From positions 230,001-294,000 of the forward strand of contig NC_009407.2 of the NCBI RefSeq assembly GCF_000002875.2: 64,000 bases of DNA, read 5' to 3'. The notes below the pieces were generated by a model. The model was not told where the DNA came from, made no database searches, and saw only the letters and a list, made by a program, of their open reading frames with translations. A program made the translations under genes and the position numbers. Shown in pieces: positions 1 through 10,992 of the stretch. Positions within the stretch are counted from its first letter, which is position 1, and each line of letters begins with the position of its first letter. This DNA is from Leishmania infantum JPCM5. Taxonomy: Eukaryota > Euglenozoa > Kinetoplastea > Trypanosomatida > Trypanosomatidae.

Positions 1-692
1 TTCTCTCTCCCTAGCAAACCTCTTCCTGCCCGGAGTACGTCACTTCCGGAGGAGGACGTAGCGGGGCGAGTGGGAGCCGAAAAAGCCACCACAGTACACG
101 GCTGACCATCATCTGGCCTCAAGCATTCACACAGAAAGGGGAGCCTACCCCAAACACGCGCGTGTGCGTGTGCGTGTGTGTGGGGGGAGGGGGGTCCCCC
201 AGTCGCACAGGCACATCGGCGTGCGGTTACCACTACACTAGTGAACAAGCAGAGGCACTCTTCTCCAGGAAATTCTCCGTTTTCGATTTTGGTGCGTGTG
301 TGTGTGTGTGTGTGTGTCTGCTTCCTTTGTGTTCAACTCCTCTACATTGGCTGAGGGTTGAGAGACGAGAACACCAACAGAGCCACCCATACACCACCGA
401 TGGATACATATCGGCACCACCACCAGGTGGCAAACCGATGTGGGTAAAAAAAAATGAGTAACATCAGCAAAGAACAGCAGCAACAAAGCATACGCGCCGG
501 CTTGCCAGTGCATCAACGAGCACGGGCGAAGACAGTATTGTCGTCGAATCACGCACACACATACACACACAAAAGGCACACAGGCGATTCATCCCCGTCC
601 ATCGAGGGCCATGATTGGCCCTCCCCCGATCACTCTATAATGTACAGGATCGCCAACACTCAAAAACAAAGAACTGAATACGTTGCTCGACA
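1..692. other. Intergenic / 3' UTR region after the kelch gene
   Basis: No coding sequence is supported here. It holds two GT-rich microsatellites (about 161-181 and 294-317) and an interrupted CA-rich stretch (about 550-582). Given minus-strand transcription this is the 3' UTR and downstream spacer of the large kelch gene. The short open frames are low-complexity translations of the repeats. Confidence 0.7.
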
Positions 693-3600
693 CTAAAAGT
701 CAAAATCATCATCGTGTATTGCGGCCTCCACACCGCGACGACGGTCGAGCAGATCGCGACCGTCGTTCAGGCCCATAGCCGCCTCCTTCACCTCCTCTTC
801 ACTTGAAGACTGCGTGCCAAACTCCTCGTAGGCGTCCTCCGTGGCAGCCTGCGTTGCCGGAGATGCGTTGACTTGCGTTGCCGGCGTCTCCTCATCGGAG
901 TACGTCGACACGGCGGCGGCGGGAGCAGACAGCCCCACGGCGTTCAGCTCATCCGACAGCGGAACGGCGTCATCCTTCTCGTCCTTGGAGGGCTCCGCCG
1001 ATACTGGCGCAAATCGGCTCTCCTGCACCAGCGCCTCCTCCTCCTCCACAGACGACAGCTCGCTCCAGTTGTCTGAAGCCTCCTCGCGCATCGGGCTCAT
1101 GGACACGCTCGTCACCTGCTCTGCACCTGCGGTGTCCTCCACCTCCGACAATTCCGCGGCCGGGGCTGGGCCTTCCTCCAGCTCCTCCCAACCGCAGCTC
1201 CCGCTCTCCTCCACCTGCGAAGCAGCTGGCGTGCGCAGCCCCGAGTCGCCCTCGTTGTGCACAGACGACTCAGCAACTGACGCGGCGGCCGCTGAACCAC
1301 GCTGTTCCTCTCCCATCGACTCCTGCCCATGTCGCGACTGCATCAGTGTGGCAGAAGACCCCTCGAGCGTCTTTTCGTCAACATCTGCTGCTGACGGTCC
1401 CATTGCCATCGCTAAGCCACTTTCCTCAGCATCGTCCTGCACACCGGGCTCCCCGCCAAAGTCGCTCTCGCCGTGCAGCCTCTGGGCATCCTGCGTCTCT
1501 TCCACCTCCTCATCATGCGTGGGAGGAGATGCTGCAGCCGCGCCAGCGTCGTACACGTTTCCAGCGGCAACTGAAGAGGCATGCGAATCGGGCACCGCTG
1601 CCGGTGCCTCCGGCGTTTCTGAGAGAACTTCAGAAGAGTCAGACAACGACGTTGTCTGACAGTCAGTGGCCGGCGCGGCATTGGCGGCGAGGGCAGCCTC
1701 GTTGTCGCTCTCGTTGGATGAGTGGACCTCCTCCTCTGGCTGCTCCGCCACCGGAAGAGGCGTGGCAGCCTCACTTTCATCGATAGGCGTCTCTGCCTTA
1801 CTACTGGCATTTTCATCGCCGATGTCTGCATGAACCGCTAAGGCGGGTTCTATCGCCTCCGCAGGAGGCGTTGCAGTGGCGTGGGGGCCTTCAGTATCCG
1901 CCCATTGCCTTGAATCCTGTCGACTGTCGGAGAAGGAGGCAGGCACAGGCGGCGCGGCGGGCGAATCCAGCGCAGCAAAAGACGTGCTCGAAGGGGTAGG
2001 CGGCGCTGCGGGCGGCTGCTCCACTAGAGCATCGGCGTCCTGCTGCGGCTCTTCAAACGCAGCTTCCTCCTTATCGTCCTCCTCCGCTGCCGCCAGATGC
2101 GACGTCCCCACCGCAGGCGTGGATGGCGCCGCCTCACTACTGTCGTCCTCATCGCCAGCATTGGAGCTCTGCAGTGGGGAGACGGGTGCTGCTGGCGCCT
2201 CCACAGCTGGTGCAGCGACTGCGGGAGCGTCTGCCAACGACGAGGCGAAAGAAGAGAACACGTCATTGACCTCCCTCGCTTGGCTGGAAAAAACAGCTTC
2301 TTCAGCGACGGCACCGAGAGGCTTCTCTGCCACATCTTCAACAGACGAGGAATCCGACGAGGCCGTCGCTGCTTCCGACAACTCCTCTGCACGCACAGCG
2401 GTAACTTCCGGCACGATGCGTGCCTCCTTTAATGGTGGCAACGAAAGAACTGACGACGACGAGGGTGGTGTGGTGTGTTCGCGCGGGGCGGGCGGCGGGG
2501 TCGGATCCTCCATCAACTCCTCCGCTGCCTCGCCAATGGAAAAGCGACTTTCCGCGCTGCTTGTCGACTTGATTCTGCCCGCGTGGCCGTCGTTTTCGTC
2601 GGCGTTCGACATGCTTTCCCAGTCGTCGTCGGTGTCAGCGTAGTCGTCATTCTTCTCCTTCGGCTGCGCCTCGTTTTCTTTGCCCCGCACCTCAAGCGGC
2701 GGCGTCGACGGGGTAACGACATCCTCCTCGGGGTCGTCGCTGGCACCATCTCTGTCGATCTTGTCGTCGTGATCGACAGCAGGGATGCTGTGGATGGATG
2801 GAAGCGGCGATGCGACAGCGCTGCTGTCATCAGGTAGGCACAGCGCCGCGGCGGCGGCCTCATCACCAGCGACCGCTTTCTCGCTCGCCGCCAGCGCCGC
2901 TGGCGGGAGCGAAAGGGACTTCGACGACGACTGTGACGCTGGTGGTGGCGTAGCAGGCTCGTGAGGCGCTTGCTGCTCGATCTTGTGCGGTTCCTCTTCC
3001 TCCACTTCTGCCGCTGGGGCCACCTCATCCGCCTGCGGCGGGCCAGACGTGGCGACGGAAGCGTCGTCCTTCTCGTCGCCCACCTTCACCTCCTCGCTCT
3101 CCATGTCAGCCGCCGGAACATGCACCGGCATCGAGATCGGCACTGGGTTCGCCGCGGTCGGCGCCACGGCATTTCGCCACTGTCGCACCGCCGAAGAGCC
3201 ATCCGAAGACGCAACCTCGAAGTGGTCGTCGTTTTCCTTGCAAGACTCGCTCTTTTCGGACTTTTTCTCTGTCACTGCCGACCCCTCGTCTTCTGAGGAG
3301 GTTTTCGCGTCGTCGCAATGCAGCGTCGCAGCAATGCCCGCGATCGCATCGTCCGGCTCGGGCGCAGCTGACTCGGCTTCAGACACCTTAGCGCCCGCAT
3401 CTACCTTCTCGACGTGCTTTGCATACTTGCTGTCTGAGCCGTCACCCTCGCCCGACAGAGCCGTGGAAGAGGCATCCACCGGCTGCGGCCCCACAACCTC
3501 AGCGTCCCACTCTGATTCACTGCGGCTAGACATGCGACTGTTGCTGCTGCTGGACGTTGTCAGACTACTGCTCCTGCTGCCACGCACGAGGAAGGCGTCC

Positions 3601-6600
3601 TGCAAGTCGCGGCCAGCAAGTGAAACGCCTGCGATCGGGCCGCCGTGAATGAAAGCGCCGCCGCTGCCGTTGGCTTCAATCGTGTCCCGGGTTGCTGAAG
3701 GCGACGACCCCTCGTCCACTGTCGCGGCAGCGCCATAGGGCGGGCGGTGCAGCGGCGCTGTGGACTCCCCGGCAGGCATGGAGCTACGACCAGCGCCAGG
3801 GGAGCATCTGCGGCTCCTGATAGTGCGGAAGGCAGGCGTGGCGCGCTCCTGGTTCACCTCGTTCTGCAGCTGCTGGCGATGGACAGCGCGGATTTCGATG
3901 CTTTGCGTGTACAATCGCCGAACAAGTCGGCGCTGCTGCGAGGGCGTCAGTGTGCTGTAGCACGACGGGTGATGAGGGCCCGCGGGCGTTGCCGCGGTGG
4001 TGGCTTGCCCCAACACTGAGGCAGGGCCGTGAAGTCGCTCCGTCAACTGGCGGATGGCAACGGCCGAAGTCGTCGGCAGCGCAAGTACCCCCGCCGCCCT
4101 AGAATGCTCGTACCTCCCGTCGCCGCTTGCACGCATGCTCTGGGATGTCTGCAGCCACCCGGATGCGATGGCTGGCGCCCTACGGTGACCCGACGGCGGC
4201 GGGTGCTGCCCGCGTGATGTCGTTCGTGCCGGGCCGGTCATTGGCCGGCCCATCGCAGTACTGCGGGGCACTGGCGGCGGGCCTGGTGTGAGAAACCCTT
4301 GCTTCGAGGGCACAGACTCTCCCATCCCACGGGACACGCTGGCGGCACGGCGGCTAGCGGCAGCGCTTCCATTACCGGCGGCAAGAAGCATCGAGATGGC
4401 CGGTGTTGTTTGCGCGATTTCTGCCTCCTCAAGCGGCAGCCCGCCGACGATAAGAATACTGCCAATACGCGGCCCGCGCAATGGAAGTGAACGGCGCGCG
4501 CACGACGAATGTGCCCGTTGCGCATTCTTCATTTTGTTCCTCAGCCCCGGAGCCTTGGCCGAGGCTGCCGACGCCACCGCCCGCAGCCCAAAGCGTGTCG
4601 CAACCGGGGTGCAGTCCATGCGCACGATGCGCCAAAAGAGTGTCGCCGTGGAGAAGAGAAACACCATCAGCGGCGAAGCGGCTGCCTGTTCTGCTGTCGG
4701 CGTCGCCACCACGGCACTGCTGGTGCGGCCGCCAACAAGCAGGATCACGGGACAGTCATCCATGATGCACGAGGTCATGTCGGCAAGTTCCAGCGCTGGC
4801 GGTCGCACGGTGCCGTTCGGCTCCACGCGGCTCCACATGCGCGTGATGAGGTCGAGCTTGAAAAAGTCCGACAAGGCCACCGCACTTTGCTCCTCATCTT
4901 TGCGTGCTGCGGCACCGTTTGCGTCGCTGCCGGAGTGCGCCGCGCTGTGCAGCTTTCCAGCCTTGCTCTGCTCGTGCCCCCACCCGCCAAAGATGTAGAG
5001 AGCGGACCCTCCGCTCACGAGGGTCGCGGCAAGCCCGTACCGCGGACACGGCACCTCGGTGCCGAAACTGCGGCGTGCAGCCCACTCTTGCGTGCCAATG
5101 TCGAGATACAGTACCTCCGCACACGAGCAGCAGGCGCCGCTGCTGGACTGGCCGCCGATCACCACGATGTAGTCGTTGTGCAGCACCGCCGCATGGCGCC
5201 AGCGAGCAAGTCCACCCTCGAAGTCACCGGTCAGCATCGAGGAGATGCGATTCTCACTACCCCCAGTGTCACGGGAAGGTTTGTCGGCCCAGGTGCAGTG
5301 CAGCTCTGTCGCCGCCACCGTGCCCGCGTTCGCGTCCCACGACAACCTCCACACATCGCTATACACCAACGCAGAAGCACCACCAGCGTCGTCCCTGGGC
5401 TGGGAGTCACTCATCGGCTCTGCCTCAGCATCGCCGCTGCGGCCACGGCCGCCAAAAATGTAGACGGCAGCATCAGCGGGGCGGTACACGGCCGTGTGGC
5501 CGTAGCGAGGCGGCGGCACCGCCGCAGGGGTGGAAGAGGAGGCCATGCCGCGACTGCTGAGCCGCGCGCGCAGCGGCTTCCACGTCTGCGCGGTGTCGTC
5601 GAACGCGTACACACTGGACGAGGCAGTCCTTGCGGTCGCTGAGAGGCCGCCGAAGACGATGTAGTGCTGCCCGTCTGCACACCGTGTCAGCGACGGCTCC
5701 ACCAACAGGGGCAGACAGTCACACGGATGCTGCGTGATGGCGGACACGACAAGTGGGCCCGGCTTTATATACACGCCAAGCCGCTGCTCAGTCAGTCCGC
5801 GCCTCCATGCCGCCTCACCTTCCTCGCGCCGCCGCTGTTCCTCCTCGCTCGTGATGTTGAGACTACCGTGATACCACGTGAGCTCTGACGGATAGCGATG
5901 GCGGCTTTCACCAGGGAACGCGTGCACCAAGGAGCTCACTGGAAGAAAGCTGCAGAGTGTCGAAGTGCGGATCAGACTGTCGCACAGCACCTGCAAGGAA
6001 GATGACGAAAACGCGGTGCTGCAAGACGTGGCTTTCTTTATCGATGACACAGATCCGCCTGGAGAGGGTGGCAGAGGGCTATGGCCGTCGCCGCAGGGCT
6101 GCGTTGGGACGCTTGGAACTGCACCCATGGCATCGACAGACACCGTGCAGGACACATTCAGCACGGTGCGAGTCGTGTAGGCGTCACCGAAGAAAAAATG
6201 CACGATGGCCACCTTGCGCGACGCCCCAGATACGTAGGCAGCGTGGGCAAGCCCAGCCGGGCCGAAGATGTGCTCCAGCAGCGCCGTGGTTTCCTCGAAC
6301 GCCATGTCGTCATGGTCGCTGGCAGTCTTCTCTAACGCTGCTGCAGCGTGGCCCCCTCGTCGTAGCGACGCGGCCAGCATTCCAGAGGATAGAATGCGAA
6401 TGACCTCGCAGTACGGCTGCAGCCGCGCCTCCTTCTGCTTCACCTGCAGAACGAGCTTGTCGTACAGCAGCCCCGGCAGCAGCGTCTGCACGGCGTGCTC
6501 GGACGGATCTGTGTAGTCGAGCGGCACACTTTGCACTGCCACATCGTAGCCCATGTACGCCTCCAGCACCTTCTGCGCCAGTCGAACTCCATCCGAAACG

Positions 6601-9600
6601 CCAACACGGCTGCATACGGCTCGATGTAGCGGGTCTGGGTGCCGTACAATGCAGCTGCGCCGCAAGGCCCACAGCCGTGGTGACGGCGTGTAGTTTTCCG
6701 ACACCACCGTCACCCGGCGCGGCATCTTGATCCACTGGCCCTGAAGCTCAAGCACCACATGATGACTCATGCGGATAGCACCGCTGACAAAGCTAATGAG
6801 AAGCCGGTGCCGCGTCCCCCCGGGTCGCTCGCTCGCCGCCACAAGGGAGGGGCTCAGATCCACTTCCGCGTAGTTGTCGACACCCATAGCGACGGCGTTG
6901 ACGCACTGCACAAAGACCTCCGCCATCTGCTCCTCCGTCAGCTGCGGCTGCGCTTGTCGCTGATTATCGGCTTCATTGCTGCCTTGCTCAGCCCTCGACG
7001 ATGCGTGAGCCTTGTAGCGATGAATCACACTCTTGCGCACCGTCGCAACACAGTGTCGTAGTGCTCGCGCATCGGCCGTGCCGTCTGACACTGCCGTCGT
7101 CTCCGCTGCAGTGGTTAGCGCCACGCACAACCGGGCACGTGCGTTGGTCGTTGAAAGTAGAACTGGCGGGCCAGTAGACGCCAACTGACCGTCCGCATCA
7201 ACGCATAGGGCGGGTGTGCAGCAGCTGCTAGACGCAGGCACCGCTGGCGCCCACGCGTGTTGCAGCTCCTTCGCTGAGGGCGCACCCGCCACACCCCAGG
7301 CAGCGCGCACCTCTTCTGCGCTGCCGCCGCTCGTAGTGAACCACAGCTGCACCTGCGACAGAGGCAACGGCGAAGCAGCCGTCGGTGGCCCCTGCGCTCC
7401 GCCGGCCACCGAAGACGGTACCAGGCGCAACGAGCGTAGGCAAAACACGGCCGAGTCGGTGTCGAGTGTGTGGGAGCGAACGGCGCACGTTACCTCAAGC
7501 TGGGCTCCTAGAGCCGCAGAGGGTGAGCGTAGCATTAACGTCGTCGCTGACAGAAGCGCCGGTGCCGACGATACACAGATGGACGTCTTCCAGTGCGCGC
7601 CGGTGGATGCGGCGGAGTACAGCGCGGAGGAAGAGAACCACACGGCCCCCGACCACGCGTTGGGGCTCGCTGCCTTTGCGACTCCCTGCGAAGCAAGACC
7701 GCTGCCACGGTTTGCTGGGGCGGCGCGTGCAGGGGATGTGGTGGTAATGGGTCGCATTGTTCCCGCTGCCGGCTTCAGCGGAGGACTCGCTCCATCGCCC
7801 GTCTTTGGCAAGCCGGCGGCGGGAACCAGAGTTACCTCATATGGAGGAAGGGCCTCCTCGCCCACGGGAGGGGTGTCGGCGTTGGCGGTACCCGCTGCAC
7901 CCAGAGCTTCACACTTTCCAGACGCTCTGCGTCTGTCACTCAGTACGGGAAGAAAGCCGTGGTAGACAAGAACACCTGTTTCCGGGGAGGCTTCTGCGAG
8001 AACGGCGTGCGTCACAGCGTGGCAGAGAGCCAGATTCCACGCTGAGGCTGGTCGGAAAGCTGCGTCGGACTGGTCGGCGGCGGTCGATACGCCGGTGTTT
8101 ATATGGCTGCCAGTCGAGGGTGGCAAAGCTGAAAGAAACGTCGCTGGTGGGTTGATCATGATGGTAACCTCGCGCAGCTCGGCATTCTTGTTGGTCTTGC
8201 TGGACGCTCTGGGTCGTTCGCGAAGCGGCGCGGGTAACGACGACGACTCCGCAGCGGCGGCGGCAGTCGAGGCATTGACCAAGCGGTAGTACAAGACCGC
8301 CGTAGCAGAGGTGGAAGAGGCGGCGCGGGTGCCGCCAGCGCGCGAGGGTGCAGCCAAGCGCGTCCACGCGTCGGAGAACATGTGCAAAAAAATAGGCTGC
8401 GCATCCGATGCAGCAGACGCGGATGTGGAAGGCTGCACCGCCACGTAGACGAGCGGGCCGCGCACTGGTACGTTGACCGGCTGCTGCACGATGTCGTACG
8501 CCGAACTCACAGTGACGACGCGGTGCGCGATGCCGTCGGCGCGTGCCGAGTGGGATGATGACGGCGAGCTCACCCACACGGTGGCCGTTGATGGGTTTCG
8601 GCAGCTCGACGTTTTTGTTTTTGTCGTCCTCGACGGCGACTCATCGATGAGTAGCATCTGCAGAACGGGCTGCGCGCTGCTCTCCGTGGCACGAGAGCGC
8701 AGGTTCAGCACCGCGTCCCGATACGCGCTCACGGTCATATACGTCCACAGCGTGAGGACCACATCGCCGTTGGCACCAGTGAAGCGCACCTCGTGGCTCA
8801 TCTGTGGCGCGGGTGCCGGAGAGGACACCGACAGCAACAACGATCCGTGCCTAGGTGCTACGTCGGCCACGCTCGTCCACAGCGTCGTTGATGTGCAGCT
8901 ACCCGCAGTTCCCCCTTCCATAGATGCCACGTTCTCTGTGAGGATGCAGGTTGCATGCAGAGCAGGCGGTACAGCAGGGCCGGTATTGGCAACGCCTCTG
9001 TCGTCGTCGCCAGCGGCGCGACTCGCATCATTCGGATACCGGGATAGCAACAGAACGGGACTGCTCACTTGCGGTACCACCGCCGCGAGGCCTCGCAGGG
9101 CCGGCGTGGTGCGGAACGAGAGAGCGGACGTGTGCGAGTCAGGGTGGTGCATTGTCCCCTCTTTGTCAGCTGTTGTGGCCGAGACCTCAACAGAGACAAC
9201 GCGATGCGGGTCCGCTGTGCCGCTGGTGCTGTAGATGGCTACAACCCCCACCATCACGATAAGAGCGCCGCTATCGGCCCCCTCGAACAGGTTGTTTGCC
9301 GTTGGCTGTGGCGGCGCAGGCGCCTTTACGGCTGCTGCGGTGTTGTGTTGCTCTTCGGACGCCGGCGCCGCCCGCCGTTGGTGGACCAGCGTGCCCTCCG
9401 TCTCGTTATTAAAGGAGAGTGGTGTGAATACGGTATTGCATAAGCGTTCGGCTTCGTTGCTGAGTCGAACGGGCGCCATAATGTTGGTGTCCAGTGCCAC
9501 CTCCTGCGGTTCTGAATGGACAACTGGAGGCCGTGCCGTCCCTGTCGCCGGCGGTGGCGGAGGAAAGTGCATCACCACTGGCGCCACGTTGTCCTCGTCC

Positions 9601-10724
9601 TCGTCGTTATCCTCGCTCATCTTCACGAGGCTCTCCGTCGTCGCACCGTGCCCGCCTGCTTCCTTTGACGGTGACGCCATAACTGGAGTCATCTCCATGT
9701 GAATGATACTCGATCGATAGTTTTGGGGGCGCTGGCGACGCGGCGTTTTGCTGCGAGGGGGCGACGAGAGAGCGCCGGAGATGGCCGCAGAGTACCCATC
9801 CTTCTGCGGCGTGAGTACGTCGCCGCCTCTGTCGTCGTCTGCTGTCCGCATCACTTCTGAAACCAAAGTATCGCCATAGGCAGAGAGGGGGTTCACACAG
9901 AGAGGCGGGTTGAACCGCGCTGCGACTCCGGCCGCGGCCTCTTCGCCGTGGCCACCTTGAGCCTCCGTCATCGCCTCTTCATGCGCGGTGGCAGCTGCCG
10001 TTTCGGCCGCCGGTGCCGTAGTCGCAGGCGCCTCGCTGCTCGTCTCCACACCGTTGCTGCTGTAGTGCACCTCCCCGCCGCCTTTGCGACCATCATAGCT
10101 TCCACTCTTTCCATCTTCCCTGTCATGCGCCTTTTCCCTGCACACTGCGTCATCGCCTTCTCCATTCTTTGTCGCGTCTGCCGCCGGCGGATCGAATTCT
10201 GGCAGCACCTCTCCAATCGCCCAATGGAAGCAGACGTGCAGCGACGGTTGTGAGGCGCCGCGGTTGCCCTCCGCATCGGGGGTGGCATTCAGCGTGTCTG
10301 TAGCAGCGGTGAGCTCCGTCACTGGGCCGCCAACTGCCGCAGCGGACCCAGCAGATGTCGTCAGCGTCGAGGCGGCGGCGCTAATGGCAGTGCTGGTGAG
10401 TATATCCATGGCCGCCATGCCCCCAGTCGGATGCAGGTCGTCCACGTCCGATGTGAGGCTCTCGACATACGACTTCATGGCGAACGCGAGCTCGGTCGCG
10501 CGACGCGCTACGCGGGCGCCTGGGTGGCGGTGCAGGACAACCGGCTGCCGCATAGGCAGCTGAACCGTCTCCCACGGGCACCCAGGCCCACCAAGGCGCA
10601 CCGCTAACTCATCGAGCGAGGGCTCGCAGCTGATGACGAAGATAGAAATGCATCGGCCATAGGCTGTCTCGCCAATGGCCTCACCGATGCTGGACAAACC
10701 AGACAAAAACGACGTGTCATTCAT
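693..10724 (-). CDS. Very large kelch-repeat protein, hypothetical (3343 aa)
   Basis: Single uninterrupted frame. The ATG at 10722-10724 (MNDTSFLSGL...) is preferred because the upstream in-frame extension has no ATG and a likely spliced-leader acceptor lies at 10991-10992. Residues about 1687-1993 carry at least four kelch-type blades: repeats with a hydrophobic strand followed by GG (VFGG, YIFGG, VVIGG, YIFGG, LLVGG) and the usual PRYGH/W spacing. A further LIVGG is near residue 2088, consistent with a beta-propeller. The N-terminal half is beta-rich without a domain I can name. About residues 2400-3343 are very acidic, Ser/Ala/Glu-rich low complexity, ending in an aspartate/phenylalanine tail (DDDFDF). 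Kelch propellers usually bind proteins; no catalytic motif is visible. Function unknown. Probably cytosolic or cytoskeletal, since no signal peptide or TM segment is seen. Confidence 0.93.
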   Translation of the reverse strand: MNDTSFLSGLSSIGEAIGETAYGRCISIFVISCEPSLDELAVRLGGPGCPWETVQLPMRQPVVLHRHPGARVARRATELAFAMKSYVESLTSDVDDLHPTGGMAAMDILTSTAISAAASTLTTSAGSAAAVGGPVTELTAATDTLNATPDAEGNRGASQPSLHVCFHWAIGEVLPEFDPPAADATKNGEGDDAVCREKAHDREDGKSGSYDGRKGGGEVHYSSNGVETSSEAPATTAPAAETAAATAHEEAMTEAQGGHGEEAAAGVAARFNPPLCVNPLSAYGDTLVSEVMRTADDDRGGDVLTPQKDGYSAAISGALSSPPRSKTPRRQRPQNYRSSIIHMEMTPVMASPSKEAGGHGATTESLVKMSEDNDEDEDNVAPVVMHFPPPPPATGTARPPVVHSEPQEVALDTNIMAPVRLSNEAERLCNTVFTPLSFNNETEGTLVHQRRAAPASEEQHNTAAAVKAPAPPQPTANNLFEGADSGALIVMVGVVAIYSTSGTADPHRVVSVEVSATTADKEGTMHHPDSHTSALSFRTTPALRGLAAVVPQVSSPVLLLSRYPNDASRAAGDDDRGVANTGPAVPPALHATCILTENVASMEGGTAGSCTSTTLWTSVADVAPRHGSLLLSVSSPAPAPQMSHEVRFTGANGDVVLTLWTYMTVSAYRDAVLNLRSRATESSAQPVLQMLLIDESPSRTTKTKTSSCRNPSTATVWVSSPSSSHSARADGIAHRVVTVSSAYDIVQQPVNVPVRGPLVYVAVQPSTSASAASDAQPIFLHMFSDAWTRLAAPSRAGGTRAASSTSATAVLYYRLVNASTAAAAAESSSLPAPLRERPRASSKTNKNAELREVTIMINPPATFLSALPPSTGSHINTGVSTAADQSDAAFRPASAWNLALCHAVTHAVLAEASPETGVLVYHGFLPVLSDRRRASGKCEALGAAGTANADTPPVGEEALPPYEVTLVPAAGLPKTGDGASPPLKPAAGTMRPITTTSPARAAPANRGSGLASQGVAKAASPNAWSGAVWFSSSALYSAASTGAHWKTSICVSSAPALLSATTLMLRSPSAALGAQLEVTCAVRSHTLDTDSAVFCLRSLRLVPSSVAGGAQGPPTAASPLPLSQVQLWFTTSGGSAEEVRAAWGVAGAPSAKELQHAWAPAVPASSSCCTPALCVDADGQLASTGPPVLLSTTNARARLCVALTTAAETTAVSDGTADARALRHCVATVRKSVIHRYKAHASSRAEQGSNEADNQRQAQPQLTEEQMAEVFVQCVNAVAMGVDNYAEVDLSPSLVAASERPGGTRHRLLISFVSGAIRMSHHVVLELQGQWIKMPRRVTVVSENYTPSPRLWALRRSCIVRHPDPLHRAVCSRVGVSDGVRLAQKVLEAYMGYDVAVQSVPLDYTDPSEHAVQTLLPGLLYDKLVLQVKQKEARLQPYCEVIRILSSGMLAASLRRGGHAAAALEKTASDHDDMAFEETTALLEHIFGPAGLAHAAYVSGASRKVAIVHFFFGDAYTTRTVLNVSCTVSVDAMGAVPSVPTQPCGDGHSPLPPSPGGSVSSIKKATSCSTAFSSSSLQVLCDSLIRTSTLCSFLPVSSLVHAFPGESRHRYPSELTWYHGSLNITSEEEQRRREEGEAAWRRGLTEQRLGVYIKPGPLVVSAITQHPCDCLPLLVEPSLTRCADGQHYIVFGGLSATARTASSSVYAFDDTAQTWKPLRARLSSRGMASSSTPAAVPPPRYGHTAVYRPADAAVYIFGGRGRSGDAEAEPMSDSQPRDDAGGASALVYSDVWRLSWDANAGTVAATELHCTWADKPSRDTGGSENRISSMLTGDFEGGLARWRHAAVLHNDYIVVIGGQSSSGACCSCAEVLYLDIGTQEWAARRSFGTEVPCPRYGLAATLVSGGSALYIFGGWGHEQSKAGKLHSAAHSGSDANGAAARKDEEQSAVALSDFFKLDLITRMWSRVEPNGTVRPPALELADMTSCIMDDCPVILLVGGRTSSAVVATPTAEQAAASPLMVFLFSTATLFWRIVRMDCTPVATRFGLRAVASAASAKAPGLRNKMKNAQRAHSSCARRSLPLRGPRIGSILIVGGLPLEEAEIAQTTPAISMLLAAGNGSAAASRRAASVSRGMGESVPSKQGFLTPGPPPVPRSTAMGRPMTGPARTTSRGQHPPPSGHRRAPAIASGWLQTSQSMRASGDGRYEHSRAAGVLALPTTSAVAIRQLTERLHGPASVLGQATTAATPAGPHHPSCYSTLTPSQQRRLVRRLYTQSIEIRAVHRQQLQNEVNQERATPAFRTIRSRRCSPGAGRSSMPAGESTAPLHRPPYGAAATVDEGSSPSATRDTIEANGSGGAFIHGGPIAGVSLAGRDLQDAFLVRGSRSSSLTTSSSSNSRMSSRSESEWDAEVVGPQPVDASSTALSGEGDGSDSKYAKHVEKVDAGAKVSEAESAAPEPDDAIAGIAATLHCDDAKTSSEDEGSAVTEKKSEKSESCKENDDHFEVASSDGSSAVRQWRNAVAPTAANPVPISMPVHVPAADMESEEVKVGDEKDDASVATSGPPQADEVAPAAEVEEEEPHKIEQQAPHEPATPPPASQSSSKSLSLPPAALAASEKAVAGDEAAAAALCLPDDSSAVASPLPSIHSIPAVDHDDKIDRDGASDDPEEDVVTPSTPPLEVRGKENEAQPKEKNDDYADTDDDWESMSNADENDGHAGRIKSTSSAESRFSIGEAAEELMEDPTPPPAPREHTTPPSSSSVLSLPPLKEARIVPEVTAVRAEELSEAATASSDSSSVEDVAEKPLGAVAEEAVFSSQAREVNDVFSSFASSLADAPAVAAPAVEAPAAPVSPLQSSNAGDEDDSSEAAPSTPAVGTSHLAAAEEDDKEEAAFEEPQQDADALVEQPPAAPPTPSSTSFAALDSPAAPPVPASFSDSRQDSRQWADTEGPHATATPPAEAIEPALAVHADIGDENASSKAETPIDESEAATPLPVAEQPEEEVHSSNESDNEAALAANAAPATDCQTTSLSDSSEVLSETPEAPAAVPDSHASSVAAGNVYDAGAAAASPPTHDEEVEETQDAQRLHGESDFGGEPGVQDDAEESGLAMAMGPSAADVDEKTLEGSSATLMQSRHGQESMGEEQRGSAAAASVAESSVHNEGDSGLRTPAASQVEESGSCGWEELEEGPAPAAELSEVEDTAGAEQVTSVSMSPMREEASDNWSELSSVEEEEALVQESRFAPVSAEPSKDEKDDAVPLSDELNAVGLSAPAAAVSTYSDEETPATQVNASPATQAATEDAYEEFGTQSSSEEEVKEAAMGLNDGRDLLDRRRGVEAAIHDDDFDF

Positions 10725-10990
10725 CGGTGCCGGTTGTGGTAGCTTCGTGAAGGGATAGACAGCGTCTGCAGACGTGGATTCAAGCGAGCGATGACCGACT
10801 GTGCGCCTGCTCGTTCTCCCCTTGCGTGTTTCGAGACGTTTTTTTGTTTCTCCGCAGCGGTGGGTGCTGCTTGGCACGCGGCGTGTATCTCCCGGCACTG
10901 TCGCGCTACCTTTCTCGTCCGAGTTCGTCGTCCCCTGTTCTTTCTTTACAACGGCGACCACCGCGCGTGACCGCGAACTTATCAAGCGCA

Positions 10991-10992
10991 CT
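10991..10992 (-). promoter_or_regulatory. Predicted spliced-leader acceptor for the kelch gene
   Basis: On the minus strand a pyrimidine-rich tract (about 10995-11021) is followed by AG at 10992-10991, giving a 5' UTR of about 266 nt before the ATG at 10724. This is the usual trypanosomatid trans-splicing arrangement. It is inferred from sequence pattern only. Confidence 0.45.

Noticed and set aside
878..1786. Long plus-strand open frames inside the kelch gene (also 841-1659, 4509-5642, 7216-7965)
   Set aside because: They are antisense shadows of a GC-rich, low-complexity coding region. Their composition is dominated by Pro/Ser/Arg, and the minus frame is continuous with recognisable kelch motifs.
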